Positions 7,132-14,426 are shown, numbered from the stretch's first letter. The stretch: DNA of 18,533 nucleotides from UBA6136 sp964344495 (GCA_964344495.1 CAYFNI010000044.1:1-18533); one strand, 5' to 3'. Made by a program: numbers and translations. The notes: generated by a model not told the origin, from the letters alone.

Positions 7132-9612
7132 TCACAGTCCGTTCAGGACACGCATCGGGCTCTGGGCCGTGACCTTGCGGGTATTGAGATCGCCCGCCCA
7201 GCCAATCACGCCGGCAGCCAGACTGGGTGTCAGAATCCAGTTCCAGAGATGGCCTCGCGGGGGCAGATCGAACACCTCGCGATAAAGCAGCCACAAAACC
7301 ACTTCCGCCAGACATACCGAAAGCAGGCCAGCCAGCGCGCCGAGCGTCGCGAATTCGACCCATCGCGCACTGCGCAGTACCGCTTGGCGAGCTCCCATCA
7401 CTCGCATCAGCGCATCCTCCCGTAGCCGTTCGTCCAGTGTTGCGCGGACGGTGGCGAACAGCACCAGAAACCCTGCGGCCAGCGCCAGCCCGAGAATGAA
7501 CTCAACCGCCACGGCGATTTGTTGCAGGATGCTGCGCAGTTGCTGCATCAACGTGTCCACATCCAGCAAGGTCACGCCCGGAAAGGCCTTGGCCAAGCGG
7601 AGCAGCGTTGCCTTTTGATCCGCCGGAAGGTGAAAGCTGGTCAGCCAGCTGTGGGGGAAGGGGTCCAGTGCACCGGCCGGAAAAATGACATAGAAGTTGG
7701 GCTTCATCGTGTCCCAGCGGACTGAACGGAAACTGTCGACCTGAGTATCCAGTTCGACACCCGCGATATTGAAGCGCAGCCGGTCACCCAGCTTCAGGCC
7801 CAGCCGGCCGGCCAGCTCGGCCTCGACCGAAACACCCCCCGTCGGGCCCGGCCAAGCGCCTGCGACCAACCCGTTGTCCTCCGGCAGCTCGCGCGTCCAG
7901 GTCAGGCTGAGCTCACGGTTGATGGCGGCGTTGGTTTTGGCATCCTGACCGATGCGGGTGAGGACATTGTCGCCGTTGATGGCAACCAGTCGCCCCCGTA
8001 CGATGGGATACAGCGCGCTAGCCGAGAGCTTTTGCTCGCTCAAAAAGTCGCGGAAGCGGTCAACGTCGGCGTCGAACAGGTTGAGCGCGAACTGATTGGG
8101 TGCTCCGGCCGGAAGATGTCGACGCCAGTCATCGATCAATTCCGATCGGACCAGCAAGATGATTTGCATGGCGACCAGGGTGAGCGTGAAGGCCAGAATC
8201 TGGATCACCGCCAACCGGGGGCGTCGGGTCATCTGTTGCAGGCCCAGACGGGCCCACATCGGTACCAACCCGCGCAACGCGCGGAGCAGCCGCAGGACAG
8301 CCAGCGCCATCAGCCCGACTACAGCCATCACCAGGGCGGTGCCGCCCAGCGCCAAGGCACTGGTTTTGAGATCCCCCAGATAGCGCGACAACATCAGTAT
8401 CAGCAGAGCGCTGGCCAGTCCGTAGAGAGTCAGGGCGCTGGCGGGCAGGGGCGGCAGGTCGCGGCGCAGCACGCGCAGGGGTGGCTGGTGGCGCAGACCC
8501 AGCACCGGCGGCAAGGCGAAGCCGAACAGGATCAGCAGGCCCAGCCCCGCCCCCGTGATCCAGCTGAACGGGCCGGGCGGGGCCAGCGTCTTGGGCAACA
8601 GGGCCTGCGTACTGAACACCATCCCCGCTTGCAGCGCCAGTCCTGCCAGACAGCCAGCGGCGACCGCTGCGCTGCCGATGATCAGGAGTTGCAGAACGCT
8701 GAGTGCGAACACATCCCGTTGGCGGGCGCCCAGACATTTGAGCAGGGCGGTCATGTCCTGATGCCGTTCGCTGTAACGGCGGGCGCTCAGGGCGATGGCG
8801 ACGCCTGCAATCAGTACCACAGCCACGCTGGCGAGGCCAAGATAGCGCTCTGCCCGCTCCATGGCTTTGCCCAGTTCGGGCCGATCCTCGGCCACATCCG
8901 TGATGTTTTGCCCGGGGGCCAGTTGTGGCTTCAGCCAACGTTTGAGTTGACTCAGCCCGGCGGGCTCGCCGCTGAACAGCGACTGGTAATGCACGCGGCT
9001 GCCCGGCTGGAGCACCTGTGTGGCGGCCAGATCAGACTGATGCATGATTACGCGCGGCGACAAACTGTACAGATCGCCGCGCCGGTCCGGTTCCTGAACG
9101 ATCTGCCGGGTGATGCGCAACGGTTGTTCCCCTATCGTCACCGTATCCCCGAGTGCGAGCTTCAAGGCCGCCAGCACAGCCGGCTCTACCCAGATCTCGC
9201 CCGGCGCCGGCGGTGTATCGGTGTCGGTAGCGGTTGCCTCGGCGGCGGAACGGGTCGACAGGCGCCCACGCAGGGGGTAGTGCGAGGATACGGCCTTGAC
9301 ACTCACCAGCAACAACTCGCCATGTTCGACCAGCACGGTCGAGAATTCGGTTGTTTGAGCCGCTTCGAGGCCGAGTGACGCCGCTTTTGTCGTCCAGTCC
9401 GGAGGCGGCGGCGTATGGCCGGCGACTGCCAGGTCGGCACCGATGAAGTCGGCCGCTTGGAGTTGCAGGCTGCGATGCAGCCGGTCACCCAGCATCAGGA
9501 TGGCCGTCGTGGCGCTGACGGCAATCAACAGGGCTGTCAGCAGTATGAGGAGTTCGCCGCCCTGCCAGTCGCGCCGAACCAGCTTGAGCGCCAATGTCAG
9601 GTGACGGTTCAT
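7132..9612 (-). CDS. ybbP: ABC transporter permease, FtsX/MacB-like (YbbP)
   Basis: 826-aa inner-membrane permease of the YbbP type, partner of the ATPase encoded immediately upstream. It begins MNRHLTLALKLVRRDW and has a first transmembrane helix at about 22-42, then a large extracytoplasmic MacB-like domain to about residue 265. A first FtsX block follows (VAVVLIAGVAIALSARRYSE, then a TALLKCLGARQRDVFALS coupling segment). After more helices and a second periplasmic domain, a second FtsX block (about 690-780) has the same ALMRVMGARQAVLRSA coupling segment. The start at 9612 is preferred over the open ATG at 9741 because its ATG overlaps the ybbA stop (ATGA), implying translational coupling. 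YbbA/YbbP are believed to export or extract hydrophobic molecules from the membrane; the substrate is not established. Confidence 0.93.
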   Translation of the reverse strand: MNRHLTLALKLVRRDWQGGELLILLTALLIAVSATTAILMLGDRLHRSLQLQAADFIGADLAVAGHTPPPPDWTTKAASLGLEAAQTTEFSTVLVEHGELLLVSVKAVSSHYPLRGRLSTRSAAEATATDTDTPPAPGEIWVEPAVLAALKLALGDTVTIGEQPLRITRQIVQEPDRRGDLYSLSPRVIMHQSDLAATQVLQPGSRVHYQSLFSGEPAGLSQLKRWLKPQLAPGQNITDVAEDRPELGKAMERAERYLGLASVAVVLIAGVAIALSARRYSERHQDMTALLKCLGARQRDVFALSVLQLLIIGSAAVAAGCLAGLALQAGMVFSTQALLPKTLAPPGPFSWITGAGLGLLILFGFALPPVLGLRHQPPLRVLRRDLPPLPASALTLYGLASALLILMLSRYLGDLKTSALALGGTALVMAVVGLMALAVLRLLRALRGLVPMWARLGLQQMTRRPRLAVIQILAFTLTLVAMQIILLVRSELIDDWRRHLPAGAPNQFALNLFDADVDRFRDFLSEQKLSASALYPIVRGRLVAINGDNVLTRIGQDAKTNAAINRELSLTWTRELPEDNGLVAGAWPGPTGGVSVEAELAGRLGLKLGDRLRFNIAGVELDTQVDSFRSVRWDTMKPNFYVIFPAGALDPFPHSWLTSFHLPADQKATLLRLAKAFPGVTLLDVDTLMQQLRSILQQIAVAVEFILGLALAAGFLVLFATVRATLDERLREDALMRVMGARQAVLRSARWVEFATLGALAGLLSVCLAEVVLWLLYREVFDLPPRGHLWNWILTPSLAAGVIGWAGDLNTRKVTAQSPMRVLNGL

Positions 9613-10295
9613 GCCGCGGGTGTCTCCACGATCCGGCCACTCTCCAGCCGCAGGGTGCGGTCGCAAAGTGCGGCCAGCGCGGAGTCGTGGGTGACCAGCA
9701 CCAGTGTGGTGCCGGTTGCGCGGTTGATCTCGAACAGCCATTCGATCATCCGCTGACCAGTTTGGCTGTCGAGATTACCGGTCGGCTCGTCGGCGAACAC
9801 GATCCGCGGCTGGGTGATAAATGCCCGTGCCAATGCGACTCGCTGTTGTTCGCCGCCAGACAGCTGGCGGGGGTAATGATGCACCCGCTCATTCAGTTGG
9901 ACCCGTGCCAGCATCTCCAGTGCGCGGGGCCGCGCGTTTACCTGTCCGTTCAGTTCCAGCGGCAGCATGACGTTTTCCAGTGCGGTCAGATGCGGGATCA
10001 GCTGAAAAGACTGAAATACGAAACCGACCTGTTCGCCACGCAGGCGTGCGCGCCCGTCCTCATCGAGGTCGTTGAGACAGGTATCGGCCAGCCAGATGCG
10101 GCCGGATGAAGGCAGGTCAAGCCCGGCCAGCAAGCCAAGCAGGGTTGATTTGCCGGAGCCGGATGCGCCGACAACGGCGACCGTTTCGGCTGGTTTGATC
10201 GACAGGTTGACTGCTGTCAATATGTCCAGCGGCCCTGCGGCCGTGGCGACCCGCTTGTGCAGGTGTTCTGCCCGGATAACTGTGGGTACCGTCAT
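9609..10295 (-). CDS. ybbA: ABC transporter ATP-binding protein (YbbA)
   Basis: 228-aa ATPase of the LolD/MacB-type family. Walker A is GASGSGKST (43-51), the Q-loop is Q95, the signature is LSGGEQQRVA (145-154), Walker B is IVFADE (165-170) and the H-loop histidine is H203, so all nucleotide-binding elements are intact. The start at 10295 gives the usual family N-terminus, with AAGGA about ten bases upstream on the minus strand; the frame stays open further upstream but overlaps tesA. Its TGA overlaps the ybbP ATG, so the pair is co-translated. It is divergent from tesA, the standard gammaproteobacterial arrangement, which supports the YbbA assignment over LolD. Confidence 0.95.
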   Translation of the reverse strand: MTVPTVIRAEHLHKRVATAAGPLDILTAVNLSIKPAETVAVVGASGSGKSTLLGLLAGLDLPSSGRIWLADTCLNDLDEDGRARLRGEQVGFVFQSFQLIPHLTALENVMLPLELNGQVNARPRALEMLARVQLNERVHHYPRQLSGGEQQRVALARAFITQPRIVFADEPTGNLDSQTGQRMIEWLFEINRATGTTLVLVTHDSALAALCDRTLRLESGRIVETPAA

Positions 10296-10301
10296 GCTCT
10301 G

Positions 10302-10964
10302 ATGTCCTTGCGAGTATCCTTGATGTTTCGATGCTGTCTGTTGGTTCTGGCCCTGCTTGCGCCGGGATGTGTCTTTGCCGAGACCCTGCTGGTAGTCGGC
10401 GATAGTATCAGTGCCGGCTACGGGCTGGACACGCTGGAGCAGGGATGGGTGTCCCTGCTCCAGCAACAACTTCGACCCCGCGGCATCACAGTGGTGAACG
10501 CGAGCCTTTCCGGCGATACCACAACGGGCGGTCGCATGCGGCTGGATGCACTCCTGCAACGCACCCAACCCGCCTGGGTCGTGCTTGAACTGGGCGGCAA
10601 CGACGGTCTGCGCGGATTGACGCCTCAGCAGATGCAGGACAATCTGCAGGCCATGATCGCCCGATCGCGCGCGGTCAAGGCGGAGGTCCTGTTACTCGGC
10701 ATGCGCATGCCACCCAACTATGGCAAGCGCTACGCCGATATGTTCCAGCAGGTCTATGTCGATGTAGCGCGACAGACAGGGGTGGCGCTGGTGCCGTTCC
10801 TGCTGGATGGTGTGGGTGGTCAGCCAGGCTTGATGCAGGCTGACGGCATCCACCCTACGGCAGAGGCGCAACCCGTGATGCTGCAGCAGGTCATGGCGGT
10901 TCTGGGTCCGCTGCTGGATGCCCGCTCGCCCCCGCAGACGGCCCGCAGGGCGCAGAGACACTGA
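10302..10964 (+). CDS. tesA: Arylesterase / acyl-CoA thioesterase I (TesA), GDSL/SGNH hydrolase
   Basis: 220 aa from ATG 10302; ATG 10323 (MFRCCLLVLALLAPGCVFA) is an equally possible start and gives a more typical signal peptide. Signal peptidase I would cut after VFA, giving a periplasmic enzyme; the LAPGC stretch is a poor lipobox. SGNH blocks: VVGDSISAGYGL with nucleophile S35, LSGDTTTGG with G71, GGNDGLRG with N100, and ADGIHPTAEA with D181 and H184, so the active site is complete. TesA hydrolyses acyl thioesters, aryl esters and lysophospholipids. It is the first gene of a plus-strand cluster (HopJ-like 16 bp downstream). Six bases separate its start from that of ybbA, so its promoter must overlap the opposite gene. 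The ribosome site is weak for either start. Confidence 0.93.
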   Translation: MSLRVSLMFRCCLLVLALLAPGCVFAETLLVVGDSISAGYGLDTLEQGWVSLLQQQLRPRGITVVNASLSGDTTTGGRMRLDALLQRTQPAWVVLELGGNDGLRGLTPQQMQDNLQAMIARSRAVKAEVLLLGMRMPPNYGKRYADMFQQVYVDVARQTGVALVPFLLDGVGGQPGLMQADGIHPTAEAQPVMLQQVMAVLGPLLDARSPPQTARRAQRH

Positions 10965-10980
10965 TTAATCCAATAACGTA

Positions 10981-11349
10981 ATGAATACCATGAGTGATGT
11001 TTTGAATACTTTTCTGGAGCAGGTCCGTTCCGGTCAACCGGTCGAATTTCAGGACACGATGGACGTGATCGCGGCTCATTACGACTACACTCCAACCCGT
11101 TTCTGCAACGGGCTGGGAGTCGATCCACTGGTCAATGAGGCGGGCACCAATGAGGGTTCGTGCCGTATTTTTGCCTTTGCTTCGCTGCATTGTCTCGATG
11201 TAGCCGAGACACTGGCCCTGTTTGGCCGCTACTACCGTGAGGATGTCCTCGGGCACCCCGAGGCCTTGGATCACCGCAATATCCGCCAGTTCATGCAGGA
11301 CGGCTGGGCCGGCATTGTCTTCGACGGGAAGCCGCTGCGGATGAAATAG
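10981..11349 (+). CDS. HopJ-family (type III effector HopJ-like) protein
   Basis: 122 aa from ATG 10981, or 119 from ATG 10990; neither has a strong ribosome site. The sequence FQDTMDVIAAHYDYTPTRF (23-41), the GTNEGSCRIFAFA core (55-67) and HPEALDHRNIRQFMQDGW (92-109) are the hallmarks of the HopJ family. The name comes from a Pseudomonas syringae effector, but homologues are common in free-living proteobacteria and no secretion genes are present here, so an effector role is unlikely. The function is unknown; it looks like a small soluble cytoplasmic protein. It lies between tesA and the CDP-archaeol-synthase-like gene, probably in the same operon. Confidence 0.88.
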   Translation: MNTMSDVLNTFLEQVRSGQPVEFQDTMDVIAAHYDYTPTRFCNGLGVDPLVNEAGTNEGSCRIFAFASLHCLDVAETLALFGRYYREDVLGHPEALDHRNIRQFMQDGWAGIVFDGKPLRMK

Positions 11350-11370
11350 CGGTTCACATCAGGGACGCCG

Positions 11371-11868
11371 GTGTTGCCCGCTTCGCCGCTGCTGCTAGCG
11401 CAATTGCTGTGCCTGTTGCTGCTGGCGAACGGTTTGCCGATCCTGATGCGATATTTACTGGGCTCGGTCGGCGCGGTGGCCGTGGATGGTGGCCGCCATT
11501 GTGCCGATGGCACCCGTTGGCTGGGCGCGTCAAAGACCTGGCGGGGGTTGCTGGCAGCGATTCTCGGCACAGGGCTGACAGCCGGGCTCATGGGGCTGCC
11601 GGTTGCGGTCGGTTTTGATCTGGGGCTCTGGGCCATGCTGGGCGATCTCAGCTCCAGCTTCATCAAGCGCCGGCTGCATCTGGCTTCCGGTGCCCGCGCC
11701 ACCGGACTGGATCAGTTGCCCGAAGCGGTGCTGCCCTTGCTGGCGGTGCGGGATGAACTGGGCGTGAGCATGCCGATGGTTGGCCTTCTGGCACTGCTGT
11801 TTCTGCTGCTTGATATCGCTCTGTCGCGTTGGCTGTATTCTTGGCATATCCGCGAGCGACCCTACTGA
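11371..11868 (+). CDS. CDP-archaeol synthase-like (DUF46/CarS-type) membrane protein
   Basis: 165 aa from a GTG start with AGGGA seven bases upstream. About four hydrophobic segments (7-30, 58-75, 80-92, 132-155). It carries the CdsA/CarS-type signatures ANGLPIL (19-25), DGGRHCADGTRWLGASKTWRG (split across 39-59) and GDLSSSFIKRR (91-101), followed by GLDQLPEAVLPL (112-123). CarS transfers a cytidylyl group to unsaturated archaetidic acid in archaea; bacteria do not make archaeol, so the substrate here is probably another lipid phosphate, or the activity is lost. It is shorter than CdsA phosphatidate cytidylyltransferases (about 280 aa), so it is not the housekeeping enzyme. Placement with tesA and hflD suggests an envelope or lipid role, by inference. 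Confidence 0.8.
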   Translation: MLPASPLLLAQLLCLLLLANGLPILMRYLLGSVGAVAVDGGRHCADGTRWLGASKTWRGLLAAILGTGLTAGLMGLPVAVGFDLGLWAMLGDLSSSFIKRRLHLASGARATGLDQLPEAVLPLLAVRDELGVSMPMVGLLALLFLLLDIALSRWLYSWHIRERPY

Positions 11869-11920
11869 ACCGACCCGCCGAGCGCGAGTCGGACTCGAGG
11901 TTATTGAGCAAGGACATCAC

Positions 11921-12544
11921 ATGGAAAAAAACATCACTCATCAGACCATCGCGCTGGCCGGTCTGTCGCAAGCCGTCGGGCTGGTTCAGCAGATTGCACG
12001 CCGGGGGGCGGCGGATCCGGAGGAGCTCCGGCCCTGCATCCTGAGCACGCTCAAGATCGATGCCGACGACATTCTGGATGTCTACGGCGGTCTGGCCGGC
12101 TTGAAAACCGGACTGCGACAACTCGTGCGTCAGCTGGCGGAGCCGCGGAATGTCGATCCGGAACTGGCTCGCTACGCGTCAACCCTGATTTTTCTGGAAA
12201 ATCAGGTCATGGGCCACAGCGAGATGGTCGAGGCGATTGGCGTTGCCTTGCGGCGCGCCCAAAGCGCGGCCGACGCAGCGGGCGATGTGCTGGACACGAC
12301 GGTCATCGAGGCACTGGCCTATGGTTACCAGCAGACCCTCAGTCAGCTTAAGCCACGTGTCATCGTGTCCGGTGAACAGCGGCACCTGTCCGACCCGCGC
12401 AATGCGGACCTCATTCGAGCCCTGTTGCTGGCCGGGGTGCGTTCGGTGCTGTTGTGGCGACAGGCCGGGGGCGTGAGATGGAAGCTGTTGTTCATCCGCT
12501 CGCGGGTCCAGCGCGAAGCCCAGCGTCTGCTCGACAGCCTCTGA
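11921..12544 (+). CDS. hflD: High frequency lysogenization protein HflD homologue
   Basis: 207 aa, close to the E. coli length of 213. An AAGGAC ribosome site eight to ten bases upstream supports ATG 11921. The sequence matches the family along its length: ITHQTIALAGLSQAVGLVQQIARRG at the N-terminus (5-29), the central YGGLAGLKTGLRQL, then YASTLIFLENQVM and the C-terminal RALLLAGVRSVLLWRQAGG. It is mainly helical, and in E. coli it is a peripheral inner-membrane protein that binds phage lambda CII; its normal cellular role is unclear. In enterics hflD sits between mnmA and purB. Neither is present here: it closes a tesA-hopJ-carS-like cluster and is convergent with the pterin dehydratase gene only 12 bp away. 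Confidence 0.92.
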   Translation: MEKNITHQTIALAGLSQAVGLVQQIARRGAADPEELRPCILSTLKIDADDILDVYGGLAGLKTGLRQLVRQLAEPRNVDPELARYASTLIFLENQVMGHSEMVEAIGVALRRAQSAADAAGDVLDTTVIEALAYGYQQTLSQLKPRVIVSGEQRHLSDPRNADLIRALLLAGVRSVLLWRQAGGVRWKLLFIRSRVQREAQRLLDSL

Positions 12545-12556
12545 CCTGAGCGGGTT

Positions 12557-12937
12557 TCAATCGTATTTGATGTACTTGAAGCGCGGATCCTCCGGCGTGC
12601 CTTCAAAGACCGCCGGATGGGTTTCGGCGGGCCGCCATTGCACGACCGACTCAATTTTTGTGGCCAGGGCGAAATCCTTTTCGGTAATGCCTTTGGCGGA
12701 GTGTGTCATAAGCTTGACGATCACGAAGGCATAGGACACGGTCAGGTCGGGGTGATGCCAGGCGGCTTCGGCCAGATGTCCGACGGTATTGACCACCATC
12801 AGCGTCGCCTTCCAGCCGCTGGTGCGGTACTTGCGCCTGAGCCAGCCATTTTCGAATGTCCAGTGCGGCAGTTCCTGCTGGAGCCGCTGTTCGATCTCCT
12901 CCGGATTGAAGGTGCGTTCACCGGTGGGTTGGGACAT
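12557..12937 (-). CDS. 4a-hydroxytetrahydrobiopterin dehydratase (pterin-4a-carbinolamine dehydratase)
   Basis: 126 aa. The start at 12937 is set by a GGAG site eight bases upstream on the minus strand; the frame is open far upstream but without family-like sequence. The core WHHPDLTVSYAFVIVKLMTH (60-79) holds the expected histidines H61, H62 and H79, and KGITEKDFALATKIE (82-96) completes the PCD signature. The enzyme dehydrates 4a-hydroxytetrahydropterin formed by aromatic amino acid hydroxylases. No phenylalanine hydroxylase gene is nearby, and many bacteria keep PCD-like proteins without one, so another pterin role (for example linked to molybdopterin) is possible. The C-terminal extension (EGTPEDPRFKYIKYD) makes it longer than the shortest family members. 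Confidence 0.93.
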   Translation of the reverse strand: MSQPTGERTFNPEEIEQRLQQELPHWTFENGWLRRKYRTSGWKATLMVVNTVGHLAEAAWHHPDLTVSYAFVIVKLMTHSAKGITEKDFALATKIESVVQWRPAETHPAVFEGTPEDPRFKYIKYD

Positions 12938-13250
12938 GGGGTACTCCATTGACTGAGGTTTCATGATTGTGCGTTTCGACCTGCCGGTTGCCGGGTTGTT
13001 GGCGTTGTTCCGATTCGACAGCGGGCAAGACTGTTGTTTATCATGCCATCCGCTCCTCAGCATGGGAACGCAAATTGATCGCGCCCGTAGATGCTGGAGC
13101 CGTTCGATCCACACAATAAAGGCCGTCTGGACGCCGCCTTCCCGGTCATGGCCCCTCAAGCGGAATCCCATTTCTATCTCACAGGGATGAGACGAGGCCA
13201 ATCCGAACCGAAAGGCGCGCTGGCGACCATGAGCCAATTTGGAAAGACCC
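12938..13250. other. Intergenic region between divergent pterin dehydratase and HPF-like genes
   Basis: 313 bp. It must hold the two divergent promoters, but no clear -35/-10 pair stands out. The dehydratase frame remains open on the minus strand through the whole region, and a plus-strand frame (from ATG 13091) runs into the HPF gene out of phase. Neither resembles a protein I recognise and neither has a good ribosome site. A short direct repeat GCCGGTTGCCGG lies near 12983. Confidence 0.4.
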
Positions 13251-13613
13251 ATGCAATTACCACTAGAGATTACTTTTCGAGGCATTCCGCAGTCCGACGC
13301 GGTGGAAACGCGCATCCGTGAGAAGGCTGCCAAGCTGGAGCAGTTTTGTCACAACATCACCAGTTGCCGGGTGGCGGTAGAGGCTGAGCATCATCATCAG
13401 CATCAGGGCAACCTGTACAAGATCCGGATTGATCTCAATGTGCCGAACAAGCACATCGTTGTCAGTCGGGATCATCACGACAAGCAGTCGCATGAAGATA
13501 TCTATGTGGCGTTGCGCGACGCCTTCGCTGCCGCCACCCGTCAGCTGGAAGAATATGTCCGTATCCAGCGGGGTGAGGTGAAGAATCACAAGGCCATCAA
13601 CGACTCTGCCTGA
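13251..13613 (+). CDS. HPF/RaiA-family ribosome-associated protein
   Basis: 120 aa. ATG 13251 has GGAAAG about six bases upstream. The fold of the sigma-54 modulation/S30AE family is recognisable: MQLPLEITFRGIPQSDAVET (1-20), then helix RIREKAAKLEQFC, strands SCRVAVEAE and YKIRIDLNVPNKHIVVSR (56-73), and helix IYVALRDAFAAATRQLEEYVR (84-104). Members bind the 30S decoding region and promote ribosome hibernation. It has histidine clusters HHHQHQ (47-52) and DHHDKQSHED (74-83), unlike E. coli Hpf/RaiA. It lacks the C-terminal dimerisation or cold-shock domain found in longer relatives. It is not next to rpoN/ptsN, the usual hpf neighbours, so it may be a second paralogue. Confidence 0.88.
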   Translation: MQLPLEITFRGIPQSDAVETRIREKAAKLEQFCHNITSCRVAVEAEHHHQHQGNLYKIRIDLNVPNKHIVVSRDHHDKQSHEDIYVALRDAFAAATRQLEEYVRIQRGEVKNHKAINDSA

Positions 13614-13639
13614 TACGTTTTAAGCCGGGCTCAAACCAG

Positions 13640-13671
13640 GGGGCATGACGCTACGTCATGCCCCTTTTTTT
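13640..13671 (+). terminator. Rho-independent terminator of the HPF-like gene
   Basis: Perfect 11-bp stem GGGGCATGACG / CGTCATGCCCC with loop CTA, followed directly by seven T (13665-13671). It starts 26 bases after the HPF stop. The right arm and T-tract overlap the final codons and stop of the convergent RDD gene. Confidence 0.95.
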
Positions 13672-14099
13672 GTGCGCGGGGCCGGGCGAAATTCGATGCG
13701 TGTCCCCGAGGCGATGTCCTGCCAGCAACGACCCGCCGCATCAAGCAGCATCCAGCCATAACCCAGACCCCCCAGACTGCCGCCGATCAGCGCGATGAGG
13801 CTGCGCTGGCCGCATTGCAACCACGTTATCGGCTGATTGTCCGTGCCGACCAAATGCAGATGCCAGGCTCGCATGCCGAGGGTTTGTCCGCCGTGTCGCC
13901 AGAACCAGCCGAAGAAGCCGGAGCCAGTCAGTATCAGCACCAGCAGATAGACCGGATCGCGGGGCGCAAAGGCTTCGCCGCCTCGAAAAATCAGCAGGAT
14001 TGCGGTGGTGACGAACAGCACGGCGGCGAGCAGTATCCAGTCATAGAGCAGTGCCATCAGGCGCCGTGGCAGACCCGCCGGCTGGGCGGCCGGGCGCAT
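13656..14099 (-). CDS. RDD-family membrane protein
   Basis: 147 aa from ATG 14099, chosen because AGGG lies about six bases upstream; the earlier ATG at 14162 adds 21 residues without support. RDD hallmarks: PRRLMALLYDW (11-21) with R12/R13 and D20 at the start of the first helix, GGQTLGMRAWHLHLV (70-84), and WQDIASGTRIEF (126-137) after the last helix. Hydrophobic helices lie at about 20-38, 50-67 and 98-119. RDD proteins are small inner-membrane proteins of mostly unknown function, some proposed as transporters. The last codons (TKKGA and TGA) lie within the T-tract and right arm of the opposite-strand HPF terminator. The small membrane protein gene lies 81 bp upstream on the same strand. 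Confidence 0.87.
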   Translation of the reverse strand: MRPAAQPAGLPRRLMALLYDWILLAAVLFVTTAILLIFRGGEAFAPRDPVYLLVLILTGSGFFGWFWRHGGQTLGMRAWHLHLVGTDNQPITWLQCGQRSLIALIGGSLGGLGYGWMLLDAAGRCWQDIASGTRIEFRPAPRTKKGA

Positions 14100-14180
14100 A
14101 TCAGACCCTGCCGCGCAGTGTTGCAAGACGGCCGGACGATCTGGGTGGCGGCGGCTGTTCACGATCGGTCGAGCGAGGGT

Positions 14181-14372
14181 TCACTCGGCGCGGGGTTTGG
14201 CAAACAGGACGCCGAATGACATCGAGACATACACCAGCGCGGTGACCAGCACGAGACTGAGCAGGATCGGGGGGCGTATCAGCGGCAGGAAAATCAGCAG
14301 CGAATACAGGGCAACGAACAGGCTGGTCCGCAGCGGGTGGGCGAGCAGCCCATCCAGAGTGATCTTGAACAT
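14181..14372 (-). CDS. Small two-helix membrane protein of unknown function
   Basis: 63 aa from ATG 14372 (MFKITLDGLLAHPLRTSLF). An ATG at 14396 would add eight residues, and a purine-rich GGGAGAGGAAAAC lies between the two starts, which favours 14372, although the spacing is long. Two hydrophobic helices (about 17-31 and 35-56) are separated by LIRPP. I do not recognise a family. It precedes the RDD gene on the minus strand and is divergent from the large exported protein, so it could belong with either. The end of the gene (KPRAE) is normal. Confidence 0.6.
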   Translation of the reverse strand: MFKITLDGLLAHPLRTSLFVALYSLLIFLPLIRPPILLSLVLVTALVYVSMSFGVLFAKPRAE

Positions 14373-14397
14373 GGGTACCGTTTTCCTCTCCCTCATG

Positions 14398-14426
14398 GGA
14401 TTCTTGTTGTTGGGCAGCAGTATAGT
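14398..14426 (+). promoter_or_regulatory. Weak promoter candidate for the large exported protein gene
   Basis: TATAGT at 14421-14426 is a good -10, 44 bases before the chosen start codon. The -35 position is poor (GGATTC at 17 bases; TTCTTG only with a 14-base spacer). It lies in the 97-bp divergent region shared with the small membrane protein gene. Confidence 0.3.

Noticed and set aside
8032..9378. 448-codon plus-strand open frame opposite ybbP
   Set aside because: Rich in Gln, Gly and Arg with no recognisable motif; a typical shadow of a GC-rich gene. ybbP on the other strand has full family-level motifs.
10302..10370. TesA as a lipoprotein (LAPGC near the signal peptide end)
   Set aside because: Proline at -2 and alanine at -3 make a poor lipobox, while VFA followed by the mature TesA N-terminus fits ordinary signal peptidase I cleavage.
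10981..11349. Type III secretion or virulence locus implied by the HopJ-like gene
   Set aside because: No secretion apparatus, chaperone or other effector genes are in the window, and HopJ-family proteins are widespread in non-pathogens.
12938..13333. N-terminal extension of the pterin dehydratase (open frame to 13333)
   Set aside because: A GGAG site sits correctly before ATG 12937, the family length fits that start, and the extension would overlap the HPF gene on the other strand.
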